A DNA stretch of 64,000 nt from Enteractinococcus fodinae (GCF_031458395.1 NZ_JAVDYJ010000001.1:2232001-2296000), one strand, 5' to 3'. Shown: positions 51,423 through 60,688, counted from the first letter of the stretch. The notes: a model not told the origin generated them from the letters alone. Program-made: numbers and translations.

Positions 51423-53435
51423 TTATTCGTCGGTTTGTCCGCGCGATCTGCCGTCTGGATCCTGCCGAGGTTGCTGCCGTTGTTGTTCCGAAGTGCTGCG
51501 CTCCTCATTGACGCGTCGCAGGTCGCGCATCCGCATACGTGTGCTCGAACCCCGTCCGGTGAGGCGCGGCCCGGTAGTCCGGGACAGCCGGTAATCGATC
51601 GGATCCCCGTCGGGGCCGTCTCGTGCCGGAACTTCCGTGGTTTCATCCAGATGATAATGTTCGCCGACGTGTTCGGTAAACAGGTCCATCCGGCGTTCCA
51701 GTTGGGCCTGGGTGGCTCGCGCGTCGTCGAGTCTCAGCCCGCGATAGACCGCCAGGGCCATAAACACCATGATGATCGAAAACGGTAACGCCGTGGCAAG
51801 GGATGCGGCCTGGAGTGCTTCGAGTCCGCCTGCCAGCAGCAGTCCGATTGCGATGGCACCTTCCAAAAAGGCGAACAGTACACGCGACCAGGCCGGTGGG
51901 TTGGGGTGCCCACCTGCGGTGAGCATATTCATCACCAGCGAGCCGGAGTCGGACGAGGTGATGAAGAACAGCACGACCAGGATGATCCCGATAATGGAGA
52001 AGACCGTACCCAAGGGCAGGTCGCCCAGCACGGTGAACAGCGAACCTTCAGGTGAAACTTCGCCGTTGGTTACCAGGTCAGCTTCGCCGAAGAGTTGCCG
52101 GTAGATACCGGACCCACCCATGACACCGAACCAGATCATGCCGACTAAGGTTGGTACCAGCATCACACCGATAATGAACTGGCGAATGGTGCGACCGCGG
52201 GAGACTCGGGCGATGAAAATGCCCACGAATGGTGCCCAGGCAATCCACCAGCCCCAGTAGAACAGGGTCCAGGTCGAGTACCAGGCGCCGCCCTCTTCAC
52301 CGGCATAGGCTCCGATGTCAAAGGACATTTCAAAGAAGTTCGCCAACCAGACGCCGACGGACTCGATGAAGTTTTCGGCCAGAAACAGGGTTGGTCCCAG
52401 CAACAGGGCCGAGACGGTCAGGACCCCGGCCAGGGACAGGTTGATTGAGGACAACCACTTCATCCCGCGACCAATGCCCGAGACCACCGAGGCGGTGGCG
52501 ATAAACGTAATGATAATGATCAGGATGATCAGCAGGGTCACGTCGTAGTCTTGCACAAAATTCAGGTGCTCGAGACCGGTCGCAATTTGTTGGACGCCCA
52601 GCCCCAGTGAGGTCGCGACCCCGGCCATGGTCCCGAAAATCGCGAGCACATCGATGGTGTCACCCAGCCAGCCGCGCACGCGTTTGGCACCGATCAGCGG
52701 TTCAAACACCCAGCGGATCGACACAGGCCGGCCGCGCCGGTGAATCGTGTAGGCGACCCCGAGGCCGAGCACACCGTACACGGCCCAGGGGTGTAAGCCC
52801 CAGTGGAGGAAGGTTTGGGCCATGCCCATCTGGGCTAGCTCTTCGGGACTGCCTTCCCACCCGGGTTTGGGGTCAACAGTTGCATAGGTCAGGGGTTCGC
52901 CGACCCCGTAGAAAATCAGGCCGATACCCATGCCGGTGGCAAACAGCATCGAAAACCATGCACCGGTCGAAAATTCGGGTTCGTCGTCGGGTGCCCCGAG
53001 CTTGATCCGCCCGTATTTGGATAACGCGACGAATAGACAGAAAATAATGAACCCGAACATGATCAGGATGTAGTACCACCCCAGCGTGTCCACGATCCAT
53101 GATTGGGCACCCAGCAGGGCCTCGCCGGAGGCATCGGGGAAGAAAATGGTGATCCCGGCTGCTAACAGCAGCACGATGATCGCCGGATAAAAGACCCGGG
53201 GACTAATCAGGCCGCGCTTAAGGGTCACGCCCTGGCGCAACAGCTTCATGGTGGTCGCATCGTCGGAGTCCAGGTTGCGGATCTGCATATCCCAGGGCAA
53301 CACATCGGAACGGTCCTGGGCCTGGAGTTCATCAACCTGTTCGTCAATCTCGGGATCGGTTTTGATCGCCGGTTCCTCGACACCACCGGGATTGTCAGTC
53401 CCTGTGGTTTCCTCTTCCTGAGCTTTGTCTGACAA
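51423..53435 (-). CDS. BCCT family osmolyte transporter 1
   Basis: A 670-residue betaine/carnitine/choline transporter with 12 helices, sodium-coupled in this family. The MGIGLIFYGVGEPLTYA loop, the LHWGLHPWAVYGVLGLGVAY segment and the FYWGWWIAWAPFVGIFIARVSRGRTIRQF signature with its Trp box are clear. A 65-residue acidic N-terminal tail and a long Arg/Gln-rich C-terminal tail are like those of osmosensing BetP. The start is a TTG with GGAGGA 7 nt upstream. It is divergent from a second BCCT gene. Confidence 0.95.
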   Translation of the reverse strand: MSDKAQEEETTGTDNPGGVEEPAIKTDPEIDEQVDELQAQDRSDVLPWDMQIRNLDSDDATTMKLLRQGVTLKRGLISPRVFYPAIIVLLLAAGITIFFPDASGEALLGAQSWIVDTLGWYYILIMFGFIIFCLFVALSKYGRIKLGAPDDEPEFSTGAWFSMLFATGMGIGLIFYGVGEPLTYATVDPKPGWEGSPEELAQMGMAQTFLHWGLHPWAVYGVLGLGVAYTIHRRGRPVSIRWVFEPLIGAKRVRGWLGDTIDVLAIFGTMAGVATSLGLGVQQIATGLEHLNFVQDYDVTLLIILIIIITFIATASVVSGIGRGMKWLSSINLSLAGVLTVSALLLGPTLFLAENFIESVGVWLANFFEMSFDIGAYAGEEGGAWYSTWTLFYWGWWIAWAPFVGIFIARVSRGRTIRQFIIGVMLVPTLVGMIWFGVMGGSGIYRQLFGEADLVTNGEVSPEGSLFTVLGDLPLGTVFSIIGIILVVLFFITSSDSGSLVMNMLTAGGHPNPPAWSRVLFAFLEGAIAIGLLLAGGLEALQAASLATALPFSIIMVFMALAVYRGLRLDDARATQAQLERRMDLFTEHVGEHYHLDETTEVPARDGPDGDPIDYRLSRTTGPRLTGRGSSTRMRMRDLRRVNEERSTSEQQRQQPRQDPDGRSRGQTDE

Positions 53436-53713
53436 CCTGTTTCCTCCAATACCTACGTGACTGAAGTTTTCTCCATCCTAAGTGCCAAGGTCGAAGATGG
53501 CACGGCCCGATAGTTCCCCCGAAAATCCGGGTCTCGCCTGGAGATCTGGTGCAATCCCGTGGTTGGGTGTGGGGCCGCGACCAGCCCACCACTACCAGGC
53601 TTGATAAAGACCTATACAACGACACCCCAAATTGCTTGAATAAAGTCACAGCCACCGCTGTGATTCTCCGGGTGTCCAGGATGTGGCACCATGCCGAAGG
53701 GATGGTGGGCAAG
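53436..53713. promoter_or_regulatory. Divergent region between two BCCT transporter genes
   Basis: This gap of 278 bases holds the promoters for both transporters. A hairpin TCACAGCCACCGCTGTGA lies near 53646-53663. I see no gene and no riboswitch that I recognise. Confidence 0.4.
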
Positions 53714-55618
53714 ATGAGCGATACAGAAGATCGGAACGTCGAACAATCGACTCCGGGACTAACCGAGGATGATCCCGCCGCTGACGTCACTAACCTTGCC
53801 GAGGACGTGCCACCGAGCCAGCGGGTCGAAGAAACCCAATCCGATGACGAGATCACGGAGCGAATCAAACGACAAGGCGTGAACATCACGCGCGGCACGA
53901 TCGCCCCGACCGTCTTTTGGCCCTCACTGATTCTCATTGTGCTGGTCGCGGGCCTGACGATTCTGGCTCCTGATACCGCCGGGACGGTGCTCAACGCCAC
54001 GCAAGGCTGGATCGTGGAAAACTTGGGCTGGTTCTACATGCTGCTGGTGGGTGCCTTCATTGTCTTCACCTTGGTCGTCAGCCTCACGCGCTATGGGACC
54101 ATCACCCTGGGCCGAGAAGGCGAAGAACCCGAATTTGGGCTCTTTTCGTGGTTTGCCATGCTATTTGCCGCCGGCATGGGTATCGGTCTGGTCTTCTACG
54201 GTGTCGGGGAACCCTTGATTTTCGCGACCGAAGATCCCAAGCCGGGTTGGCCGACGGAGCAGTCGGACCTCGGGCTCATGGCGATGGCACAAACGTTTGT
54301 GCACTGGGGCCTGCATCCGTGGGCCATTTACGCTGTGATCGGGCTTGCCTTGGCCTACGTGATTCACCGGCGCGGTCGCCCCGTCTCGATCCGGTGGGCT
54401 TTGGAGCCACTCCTGGGACAACGTGTCAAAGGCTGGATGGGTGATGTCATCGACATCGTCGCCATTTTCGGCACAATCTTTGGCATCGCGACATCCCTTG
54501 GGTTGGGTGTCCAGCAGATCGCGACCGGTCTCCAGGCCATCGGCATCATTGATGATTTTGACAACGTCTTCTTGGTCATCTTGATTATCGTCATCAGCCT
54601 CGTTGCCATGGTGTCGGTGGTATCAGGATTGGCCGTGGGGATTCGCTGGCTGTCGAACATCAATCTGTCGTTGGCCGGGATCCTGTTGATTTCTGTGATG
54701 CTATTGGGCCCCACGCTGTTCATTTTCCAAAATATGGTGGAGTCCCTTGGGGTGTACCTGGCGAACTTCCTGAACCTGACCCTGGATGTCGGAGCCTATA
54801 CGGGTGAGGAAGGGCTGGCATGGTCCAGTTCGTGGACGATCTTCTATTGGGGTTGGTGGATGTCCTGGGCGCCTTTTGTTGGCATTTTCATTGCCCGCAT
54901 CTCGCGAGGCCGTACAGTGCGCCAATTCATCACCGGAGTGCTGTTGGTGCCCACCATTGTCAGCGTGTTCTGGTTCAGCACCATGGGTGGGACGGGGTTA
55001 TACCGACAGTTCTTCGGGGCGCAAGACCTGGTGGATCCCGAAGACGGTGTCATCGTTGAAGCGGCACTGTTCAATGTGCTCGGTGACTTGCCATTGGGCC
55101 AGATCTTCTCAGGGATCGCTATCATTTTGGTGGCGATTTTCTTTATCACTTCATCGGACTCCGGCTCGTTGGTCATCGATATGCTCGCCTCCGGTGGGCA
55201 TCCAAACCCGCCGGTGTGGTCACGCGTCTTATTTGCCGCGCTCGAGGGCGTGCTGGCGATCGCGCTGCTGCTGGCCGGCGGGTTAGAAGCGCTGCAAGCG
55301 GCGGCACTGACCACCGCGCTGCCGTTCAGTTTGGTCCTGCTGTTTATGTGCTTCGCAACGTTGCGAAGCCTTCGGCTTGACCTAGCTCGTTACGACCAGG
55401 CGGTCGCTCGAGAGCGGTATGAACGCGTCAGTCATCAGTTGGCCGAGGACTTCGACGAGACCTTCGGCGAACAGGTCGATTCCCGGGTCGATGAACGCAT
55501 TGACTACCGGCTTGCCAGGACGCGGGGCGTGTTTAATCGTCAAGCGGTCAAGGATGACGTCAGACGAGACGTTCGCGGCAGACGCGGAACACGGCGCGAC
55601 GGGGACGAGAAGCGCTAG
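53714..55618 (+). CDS. BCCT family osmolyte transporter 2
   Basis: A 634-residue paralogue of the transporter at 51423, with the same motifs: FAAGMGIGLVFYGVGEPLIFAT, VHWGLHPWAIYAVIGLALAYV, FYWGWWMSWAPFVGIFIARISRGRTVRQF and FFITSSDSGSLVIDMLASGG. The N-terminal acidic tail is about 55 residues, and the C-terminus is very basic (RRDVRGRRGTRRDG). Starts upstream of 53714 are possible but lack ribosome sites. Two divergent BCCT genes suggest glycine betaine/choline uptake for osmotic adaptation. Confidence 0.9.
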   Translation: MSDTEDRNVEQSTPGLTEDDPAADVTNLAEDVPPSQRVEETQSDDEITERIKRQGVNITRGTIAPTVFWPSLILIVLVAGLTILAPDTAGTVLNATQGWIVENLGWFYMLLVGAFIVFTLVVSLTRYGTITLGREGEEPEFGLFSWFAMLFAAGMGIGLVFYGVGEPLIFATEDPKPGWPTEQSDLGLMAMAQTFVHWGLHPWAIYAVIGLALAYVIHRRGRPVSIRWALEPLLGQRVKGWMGDVIDIVAIFGTIFGIATSLGLGVQQIATGLQAIGIIDDFDNVFLVILIIVISLVAMVSVVSGLAVGIRWLSNINLSLAGILLISVMLLGPTLFIFQNMVESLGVYLANFLNLTLDVGAYTGEEGLAWSSSWTIFYWGWWMSWAPFVGIFIARISRGRTVRQFITGVLLVPTIVSVFWFSTMGGTGLYRQFFGAQDLVDPEDGVIVEAALFNVLGDLPLGQIFSGIAIILVAIFFITSSDSGSLVIDMLASGGHPNPPVWSRVLFAALEGVLAIALLLAGGLEALQAAALTTALPFSLVLLFMCFATLRSLRLDLARYDQAVARERYERVSHQLAEDFDETFGEQVDSRVDERIDYRLARTRGVFNRQAVKDDVRRDVRGRRGTRRDGDEKR

Positions 55619-55632
55619 CACGTCGCGCCTGG

Positions 55633-57240
55633 TTACGGGGTGCCGGTGGCTAACACTTGGCCGTCAGCGTCGAGCGCTTCGACAGCTACGTAGTCGGCTG
55701 CGGTCTCCAGCGGAATGGCGGTTTCGAATCCCTGTTTGTCGACGACGGTGGCTTCGGTCGCGCTGTCGGCGTCGTCACCGGTGACCAGGCGCCACTGTGC
55801 GACTTCGGTCGCGCCGTTCCAAGAAACGTAGACGTGGTCTTGATTCTGGTCGTTTTGTTGTACAACGACATCGGGGTCGGTGGTTGGGTGGCCTTCCCAG
55901 GTGCCCTTATACGCCCGGTAGCTGTCGCCCCCGGCGTCGATATCCTCGTCGTCGTGGCAGGCATCGCCGTGGCAGACGTCGTAGATCAGTTCACCGTCGC
56001 GGGTGTATTCCGAGAAGTACGGTTGACTGCCCCACCCGATGAACACATCACCATTGTCGAGTAGCTGCGTGTTGGCCATCCACCCGGACGGGCGATCTTC
56101 GGGCGGGAGGTATTCGGTGACCACCTCGGCGGTCATCGCATCTTCGTCCAGGTCCAGGCGCAGCCCGCGGGAAGACTCCTCGGCGTCGGCTTCGCGGATG
56201 TGGTTATCGAAAAGCACCAGGGTGCCGTCGGTGTCTCGGGCCGCCGAGTGCTGCCAGGCAAACACCGCGTCCTCGGACATGTCGAAATCGCTGGCGGTGC
56301 CGCCCAGTGTCCAGAGCACCTCACCGGTGTCGCGGTCCAGTTTGTATACCGCGTGGGTGTGACGGGCTGAGATCAAAATGTTGTCGTCGTCATCCAGGGT
56401 GGCGGAGTTGATGTGGAAGTAGTCATAGGGCTTGTCGCGGGTGCCCAGTTCGGCGTGTTCATCGCCGGCGTCGATGCGGTCTTGTTGTTCGGCGTATTCG
56501 TCTTCGAAGTCGTGGAGCGCCTCGGTGACCGGGACGTGGTCCAGTGAGCTCCACTCGAACAGGACCTCACCGGTTTCGATGTCGATTTCTTGGACGACGC
56601 CGTCGTGGACCCAGCCGTCGGCCGGGCCGCCGACCTCGGTCAGATCGGTTTGCGTGGTCACATAGGCCATGACGAGCATGGTGTCGTCGTCGGTGATCAC
56701 AGTGTCGTGGAAGTCGGTTTCGTGCGGGGGCAAGGAACCGCCCGTGGTGACCGTGGTGAACACGTGATAGGTGTCGTCCATCAGGTAGATGTCGCCGTAG
56801 CCCCAGCCGTCTTCGGCCGGGCCTTTAAAGTATGTCAGCACGGGTTCGCCCTGGTACTCCTGGACGCGCAGGTCAAAGTGGCCGTTATCGTTGCGGTGCT
56901 GTTTAGAGGGGTCCATCCACACGACCTCACCGGTGGCATCCAAGATGGTGGCAGCACTCGAGGGGGTGTCCGCGTCAAAGTCGGGAGTGACAAAGATGTA
57001 CTCGTCGGACTCGGCGTACTCCTCGGACCAAGCTTCGCCGTGGGTGACTTGGAGTTCGACCGGTTGCAGGTCCGGGCGAGTAACGAAGCTTTGATGCGGT
57101 GGGCCCTGCTGGGTTTCCGATTCGGCGTCCGCGGCGCCACATCCGGTCAGCGCCAGCACGACGCCGAGGGCGCTCAGACTCGGCATGACCCGGCGGCGCG
57201 AAGATTGGGGGGCCCGGTGAGTTATCGCTGCAACGTACAC
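55633..57240 (-). CDS. Arylsulfotransferase-family lipoprotein (ASST-like)
   Basis: A 535-residue secreted protein. It has a signal peptide with LALTGC (lipid-modified Cys at about residue 34) and then a beta-propeller of arylsulfotransferase type. Segments such as LDATGEVVWMDPSK, HFDLRVQEYQGEPVLTY, HDGVVQEIDIETGEVLFEWSSLDH, FHINSATLDDDDNILISARHTHAVYKLDRDTGEVLWTLGG and WMANTQLLDNGDVFIGWG are the ASST_2-like repeats. The enzyme class transfers sulfate between phenols, but activity is not assured here. The surface is very acidic. A TAGACT box 7 nt before the GTG suggests leaderless transcription from inside the upstream gene. Confidence 0.8.
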   Translation of the reverse strand: MYVAAITHRAPQSSRRRVMPSLSALGVVLALTGCGAADAESETQQGPPHQSFVTRPDLQPVELQVTHGEAWSEEYAESDEYIFVTPDFDADTPSSAATILDATGEVVWMDPSKQHRNDNGHFDLRVQEYQGEPVLTYFKGPAEDGWGYGDIYLMDDTYHVFTTVTTGGSLPPHETDFHDTVITDDDTMLVMAYVTTQTDLTEVGGPADGWVHDGVVQEIDIETGEVLFEWSSLDHVPVTEALHDFEDEYAEQQDRIDAGDEHAELGTRDKPYDYFHINSATLDDDDNILISARHTHAVYKLDRDTGEVLWTLGGTASDFDMSEDAVFAWQHSAARDTDGTLVLFDNHIREADAEESSRGLRLDLDEDAMTAEVVTEYLPPEDRPSGWMANTQLLDNGDVFIGWGSQPYFSEYTRDGELIYDVCHGDACHDDEDIDAGGDSYRAYKGTWEGHPTTDPDVVVQQNDQNQDHVYVSWNGATEVAQWRLVTGDDADSATEATVVDKQGFETAIPLETAADYVAVEALDADGQVLATGTP

Positions 57241-57250
57241 ACCATACAGT

Positions 57251-58012
57251 CTACGCCGACCAGTGCTGATATCCGATCAAATCCGACAGCGGGGTGAGCG
57301 TGATGCCCAATTCGGGCTCGGTGGCATCAATATGCCAGTCGCCGTCGGCCCAGACCAGATCTAGTACCACCGAAGTGCGGGAGGTCTCTGAGCCGTCAAA
57401 GGAGGTCACGGCCATATCAATCTGGGCGGTCTCACCGTCATAGTGGACCAGCCGGAACCCGCCCAGCGCGGTGTCGGCTTCCGAAAAGACCGTCGTGAAC
57501 AATTCGGTGGCTTCTTCTTGGTGTTCGGCGGCGTATTGCCCGGCGAAAATCTCGGGCTCGGCTTCCCAATAGGACGGGTTGGTCAACTGACCGGTGTAGG
57601 CCGAGGCGGCAAATAGCATCCCGCGCGGGGAGCGCTCAAAACACCGGAATTCCCCCTCGGTGTCATACAGGCCAGGGCCGTAAGTTTCGGAGGTTGGCAG
57701 CCAGGCGCCACGGTATTCAATCCACTCGGCATCCGGGGTGTCGGCAATCGAGCCTTCGCGGGCCACGCCACCCAGACCACAGACCGAATCGGTTTGTTCA
57801 TCGGTGTAGACCGCCGGTTGGCCGAATTCATTGTCTCGATCCAGGGTCGAAAAAATCAGGGCCATGACAACCACGGTCGCAGCCACCGCGATGCCGATGA
57901 TGGTCAGCACGCCCTTGCCCGTGGTCCAGAAGTTGGATTCTTGGGCCTGGGGCGGGTTCTCGGAGCTGGTGGGCTGGCGCCGAGTGCTGCCGGTAGATTC
58001 GCGTTTGGTCAT
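57251..58012 (-). CDS. Membrane-anchored protein of unknown function
   Basis: A 253-residue protein with a 30-residue polar N-terminus, one membrane helix (VLTIIGIAVAATVVVMALIFSTL) and an extracellular acidic domain. WVEYRGAW-like segments (WIEYRGAWLP), two Cys residues (SVCGLGG and FRCFERS) and the ending VVLDLVWADGDWHIDA resemble actinobacterial proteins of ESX/conjugation-like loci, but I do not assign a family. A TAGACT box lies 8 nt before the ATG. The ASST gene starts 10 nt after its stop. Confidence 0.75.
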   Translation of the reverse strand: MTKRESTGSTRRQPTSSENPPQAQESNFWTTGKGVLTIIGIAVAATVVVMALIFSTLDRDNEFGQPAVYTDEQTDSVCGLGGVAREGSIADTPDAEWIEYRGAWLPTSETYGPGLYDTEGEFRCFERSPRGMLFAASAYTGQLTNPSYWEAEPEIFAGQYAAEHQEEATELFTTVFSEADTALGGFRLVHYDGETAQIDMAVTSFDGSETSRTSVVLDLVWADGDWHIDATEPELGITLTPLSDLIGYQHWSA

Positions 58013-58084
58013 CGGTATTCAGTCTAGTCGGGCCGCGCTGGCGACCAGGTACTCGTCCCCCACGAGCTAACGCGGCGAGCAGTG

Positions 58085-58543
58085 TCAGAGCTGGCGCAGG
58101 TATAACAGCATGCGGGTGCCAGTGTCGGGTTCCAGATTGCTGAATCCGTGGCGCTCATAAAACCGGCGTGCATCCCTGTCGGCCTCATCAACACCGATTT
58201 GCGTCTCGCAGCACCCAAGCTCCTTGGCTCGTTGAATGAAATCCATTAACAATCTGGTCCCGATCCCTTGGGCGCGCAGGTCCGGTCGGACGTAGAGCTC
58301 TTCCAGGTAGGCCACCGGGCCATCACAGTACGGGGTCGGACGGTAGGTAATCAATGCGAAACCGCTGGGATTTTTAACCGAATCAGCGAGCAGGACAACC
58401 ACATCGTCGCGGTCTAATAGTTGTCGGAACCGCGCAGCGAAGGTGGCAACGCTGGGGGTGGATGCCTCGAATTCGGTGTTGAAGTCATACAGCAGCCCGG
58501 CAACGGTCTCGGCGTGGTCTGCGGTGGCCGCGAAGATACTCAT
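58085..58543 (-). CDS. GNAT family N-acetyltransferase
   Basis: A 152-residue acetyltransferase: LEELYVRPDLRAQGIGTRLLMDFIQRAKELG holds the acetyl-CoA motif R-x-x-G-x-G/A, and DARRFYERHGF follows. The substrate is unknown. ATG at 58543 is chosen because a TACTGT box lies 6 nt upstream, implying a leaderless mRNA; ten residues further upstream would lie in the promoter. Confidence 0.85.
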   Translation of the reverse strand: MSIFAATADHAETVAGLLYDFNTEFEASTPSVATFAARFRQLLDRDDVVVLLADSVKNPSGFALITYRPTPYCDGPVAYLEELYVRPDLRAQGIGTRLLMDFIQRAKELGCCETQIGVDEADRDARRFYERHGFSNLEPDTGTRMLLYLRQL

Positions 58544-58598
58544 ACCGGGACAGTAGCAGCCGGCAACGATCAACAGAAGACCAGTGGGGACGGGCGGC

Positions 58599-58713
58599 TA
58601 TGCTGACAGAGGATGAATTGTCGTTGGAAGTAATATCCACCCGGCGCTGCGCCGAGATTGGCGACAATAGGCGAAGGACAACGCCACTTTGCAGCTTGAA
58701 TGAAAAGGATGTC
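58599..58713 (+). promoter_or_regulatory. Structured leader of metY
   Basis: A TATGCT -10-like box (58599-58604) is followed by a leader of about 100 nt. ATTGTCG (58617-58623) pairs with CGACAAT (58662-58668) around a CGGCGCTGCGCCG hairpin, and GGCG...CGCC forms a second small hairpin (58670-58685). It does not match the SAM-I-like consensus seen elsewhere in the window. It may be an undescribed regulatory leader or just a folded 5' region. Confidence 0.4.
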
Positions 58714-60006
58714 ATGGCAGAACACAACTTTGGGTTCCGCACGCGTGCGCTTCACGCCGGAGCCGTTCCGGATGCGGTGCACGGCTCCCGTGCCGTACCG
58801 ATTTACCAGACGACGTCGTTCGTCTTTGAAACCCAGCAGGATGCGGCAGATCTGTTCGCGCTGCAAAAATACGGCAACGTATACTCGCGCATCGGGAACC
58901 CAACCGTGGCGGCATTCGAAGAACGCATCGCCTCGCTAGAAGGCGGGATCGGCGCGGTCGCCACCGCGTCCGGGCAGGCGGCCGAATTCGTCACCCTGGC
59001 CGCACTTGCCGGTTCGGGCGACCACATTGTCGCGTCCTCCAAGCTCTACGGCGGGACCGTGACCCAACTCGATGTATCCCTGCGTCGGTTTGGGGTAGAC
59101 ACCACGTTCGTTGACTCGACCGAGGTCGAGGCCTTCGCCGCGGCCATCCAGCCCAACACCAAGGCCATCTACACCGAGATCGTGGCCAATCCCTCGGGTG
59201 TCATCGTTGATCTGAAAGGCCTGGGCGAGCTGGCTGCGGAACATGGCATCCCGCTGGTGGTCGACTCTACGTTGACCCCGCCGTATCTGATCCGCCCGCT
59301 AGAACACGGCGCTGATATCGTCATCCACTCGGCCACAAAATTCCTCGGCGGCCACGGCACTACCCTTGGCGGTGTCGTCGTCGAGTCCGGTCGTTTCCCG
59401 TGGGATAACGGCAACTTCCCGCTCATGACCGAACCGGTGCCGTCCTATAACAACCTGTCCTGGTATGGGAACTTCGGAGAATTCGGTTTCCTGACCAAAT
59501 TGCGCAACGAACAGCTGCGCGACTTCGGCCCCTCCCTACCGGCCCAGTCAGCATTCCAACTGCTCATTGGTGTGGAGACCTTGCCGCAGCGCATGGACGA
59601 ACACCTGGCCAACGCCAAGCAGGTCGCTCAGTGGTTGGCCGCCGATGACCGCATCGAGTACGTGAACTATGCCGGTCTGGAAGACAACCCGTACTACGAA
59701 CGCGGCAAAGAACTCCTGCCGCTGGGCGTGGGCTCGGTGTTCAGCTTTGGCGTGAAAGGTGGCCGCAAGGCTTCCGCCGACTTTATGGCCAACCTACAAT
59801 TGGCCTCACACCTGGCAAATATCGGCGACGCCAAGACCTTGATGCTGCACCCAGGCTCGACCACCCACCAGCAGCTGTCGTCTGAACAGTTAGCATCCGC
59901 TGGTATCCCAGATGACCTGGTCCGTATTTCGGTGGGCATCGAGGACGTCGATGACATTATTTGGGACCTCGACCAGGCGTTAACCGCCGCCGTGAACAAC
60001 GCCTAA
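58714..60006 (+). CDS. metY: O-acetylhomoserine sulfhydrylase (homocysteine synthase)
   Basis: A 430-residue PLP enzyme of the Cys/Met metabolism family, forming homocysteine from O-acetylhomoserine and sulfide. GFRTRALHAGAVPDAVHGSRAVPIYQTTSFVF, NVYSRIGNPT and the PLP Lys209 in HSATKFLGGHGTTLGG are clear; the length is that of MetY rather than the shorter MetB/MetC. AAAGGA precedes the ATG. A CoA-binding protein gene follows 9 nt later, a common actinobacterial pair. Confidence 0.95.
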   Translation: MAEHNFGFRTRALHAGAVPDAVHGSRAVPIYQTTSFVFETQQDAADLFALQKYGNVYSRIGNPTVAAFEERIASLEGGIGAVATASGQAAEFVTLAALAGSGDHIVASSKLYGGTVTQLDVSLRRFGVDTTFVDSTEVEAFAAAIQPNTKAIYTEIVANPSGVIVDLKGLGELAAEHGIPLVVDSTLTPPYLIRPLEHGADIVIHSATKFLGGHGTTLGGVVVESGRFPWDNGNFPLMTEPVPSYNNLSWYGNFGEFGFLTKLRNEQLRDFGPSLPAQSAFQLLIGVETLPQRMDEHLANAKQVAQWLAADDRIEYVNYAGLEDNPYYERGKELLPLGVGSVFSFGVKGGRKASADFMANLQLASHLANIGDAKTLMLHPGSTTHQQLSSEQLASAGIPDDLVRISVGIEDVDDIIWDLDQALTAAVNNA

Positions 60007-60015
60007 GGAGTTTTC

Positions 60016-60528
60016 ATGACTACCGCAACTGAACGCAACTGGGTCGCCCCGGGCGCCGTTGATCGCCTGAAGATCCTGCAAGACACCAAGACCATCGCCA
60101 TCGTCGGGGCCTCCGATAAACTCGAACGCGCCTCGTACTTTGTGGCAACCTACCTGTTGTCCTCCTCGACCTACGATGTCTACTTCGTCAACCCGGTCCT
60201 GGCGGCCAAAGGCGGCACCATCCTGGGCCACAAGGTCTACCCATCGCTGCAAGACATTCCGGTCAAAATTGACATGGTCGATGTCTTCCGGCGTGCCGAA
60301 GACACCCCAGCCATCGCCAAAGAAGCCGCCGAGATTGGTGCCAAGTACTTCTGGTTGCAGCTGGGCATCTGGTCGGATGAGGCCGCAAAGGTGGCCGAAG
60401 AGCTTGGCCTACAGGTGGTCATGGATCGCTGCGTGAAAATCGAACACGCACGCTTCCACGGCGGCCTCCACCTGGCCGGATTCAATACCGGTGAGATTTC
60501 CTCTAAACGCCAACGTATCGACGCCTAA
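60016..60528 (+). CDS. CoA-binding domain protein (YccU-like), metY-linked
   Basis: A 170-residue single CoA-binding domain: KTIAIVGASDKLERASYFVATYLL, VYFVNP, IDMVDVFRRAEDTPAIAKEA, YFWLQLGIWSDEAAKVAEELG and VMDRCVKIEHARFHG. It is co-transcribed with metY. Because homoserine acetylation uses acetyl-CoA, a CoA-linked role near metY is plausible but unproven. A paralogue sits at 7878-8330. Confidence 0.9.
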   Translation: MTTATERNWVAPGAVDRLKILQDTKTIAIVGASDKLERASYFVATYLLSSSTYDVYFVNPVLAAKGGTILGHKVYPSLQDIPVKIDMVDVFRRAEDTPAIAKEAAEIGAKYFWLQLGIWSDEAAKVAEELGLQVVMDRCVKIEHARFHGGLHLAGFNTGEISSKRQRIDA

Positions 60529-60539
60529 CCAACAGCACT

Positions 60540-60587
60540 GCACACCGGCCGTTCGGAACCTCTCCGGGCGGCCGGTGTTGTGTTTTC
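60540..60587 (+). terminator. Hairpin terminator after metY operon
   Basis: ACACCGGCC (60542-60550) pairs with GGCCGGTGT (60570-60578), followed by TGTGTTTT. It lies 12 nt after the stop. Confidence 0.75.
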
Positions 60588-60688
60588 TGGCCTCCAGTTA
60601 CCCCGATAAGAGTGGTATTGCTCACAGCGTAGGTGTGCTGACAAGAAGATTCGTAACCTCAACGACTCATCCCTTGTTATGAGCGGTT

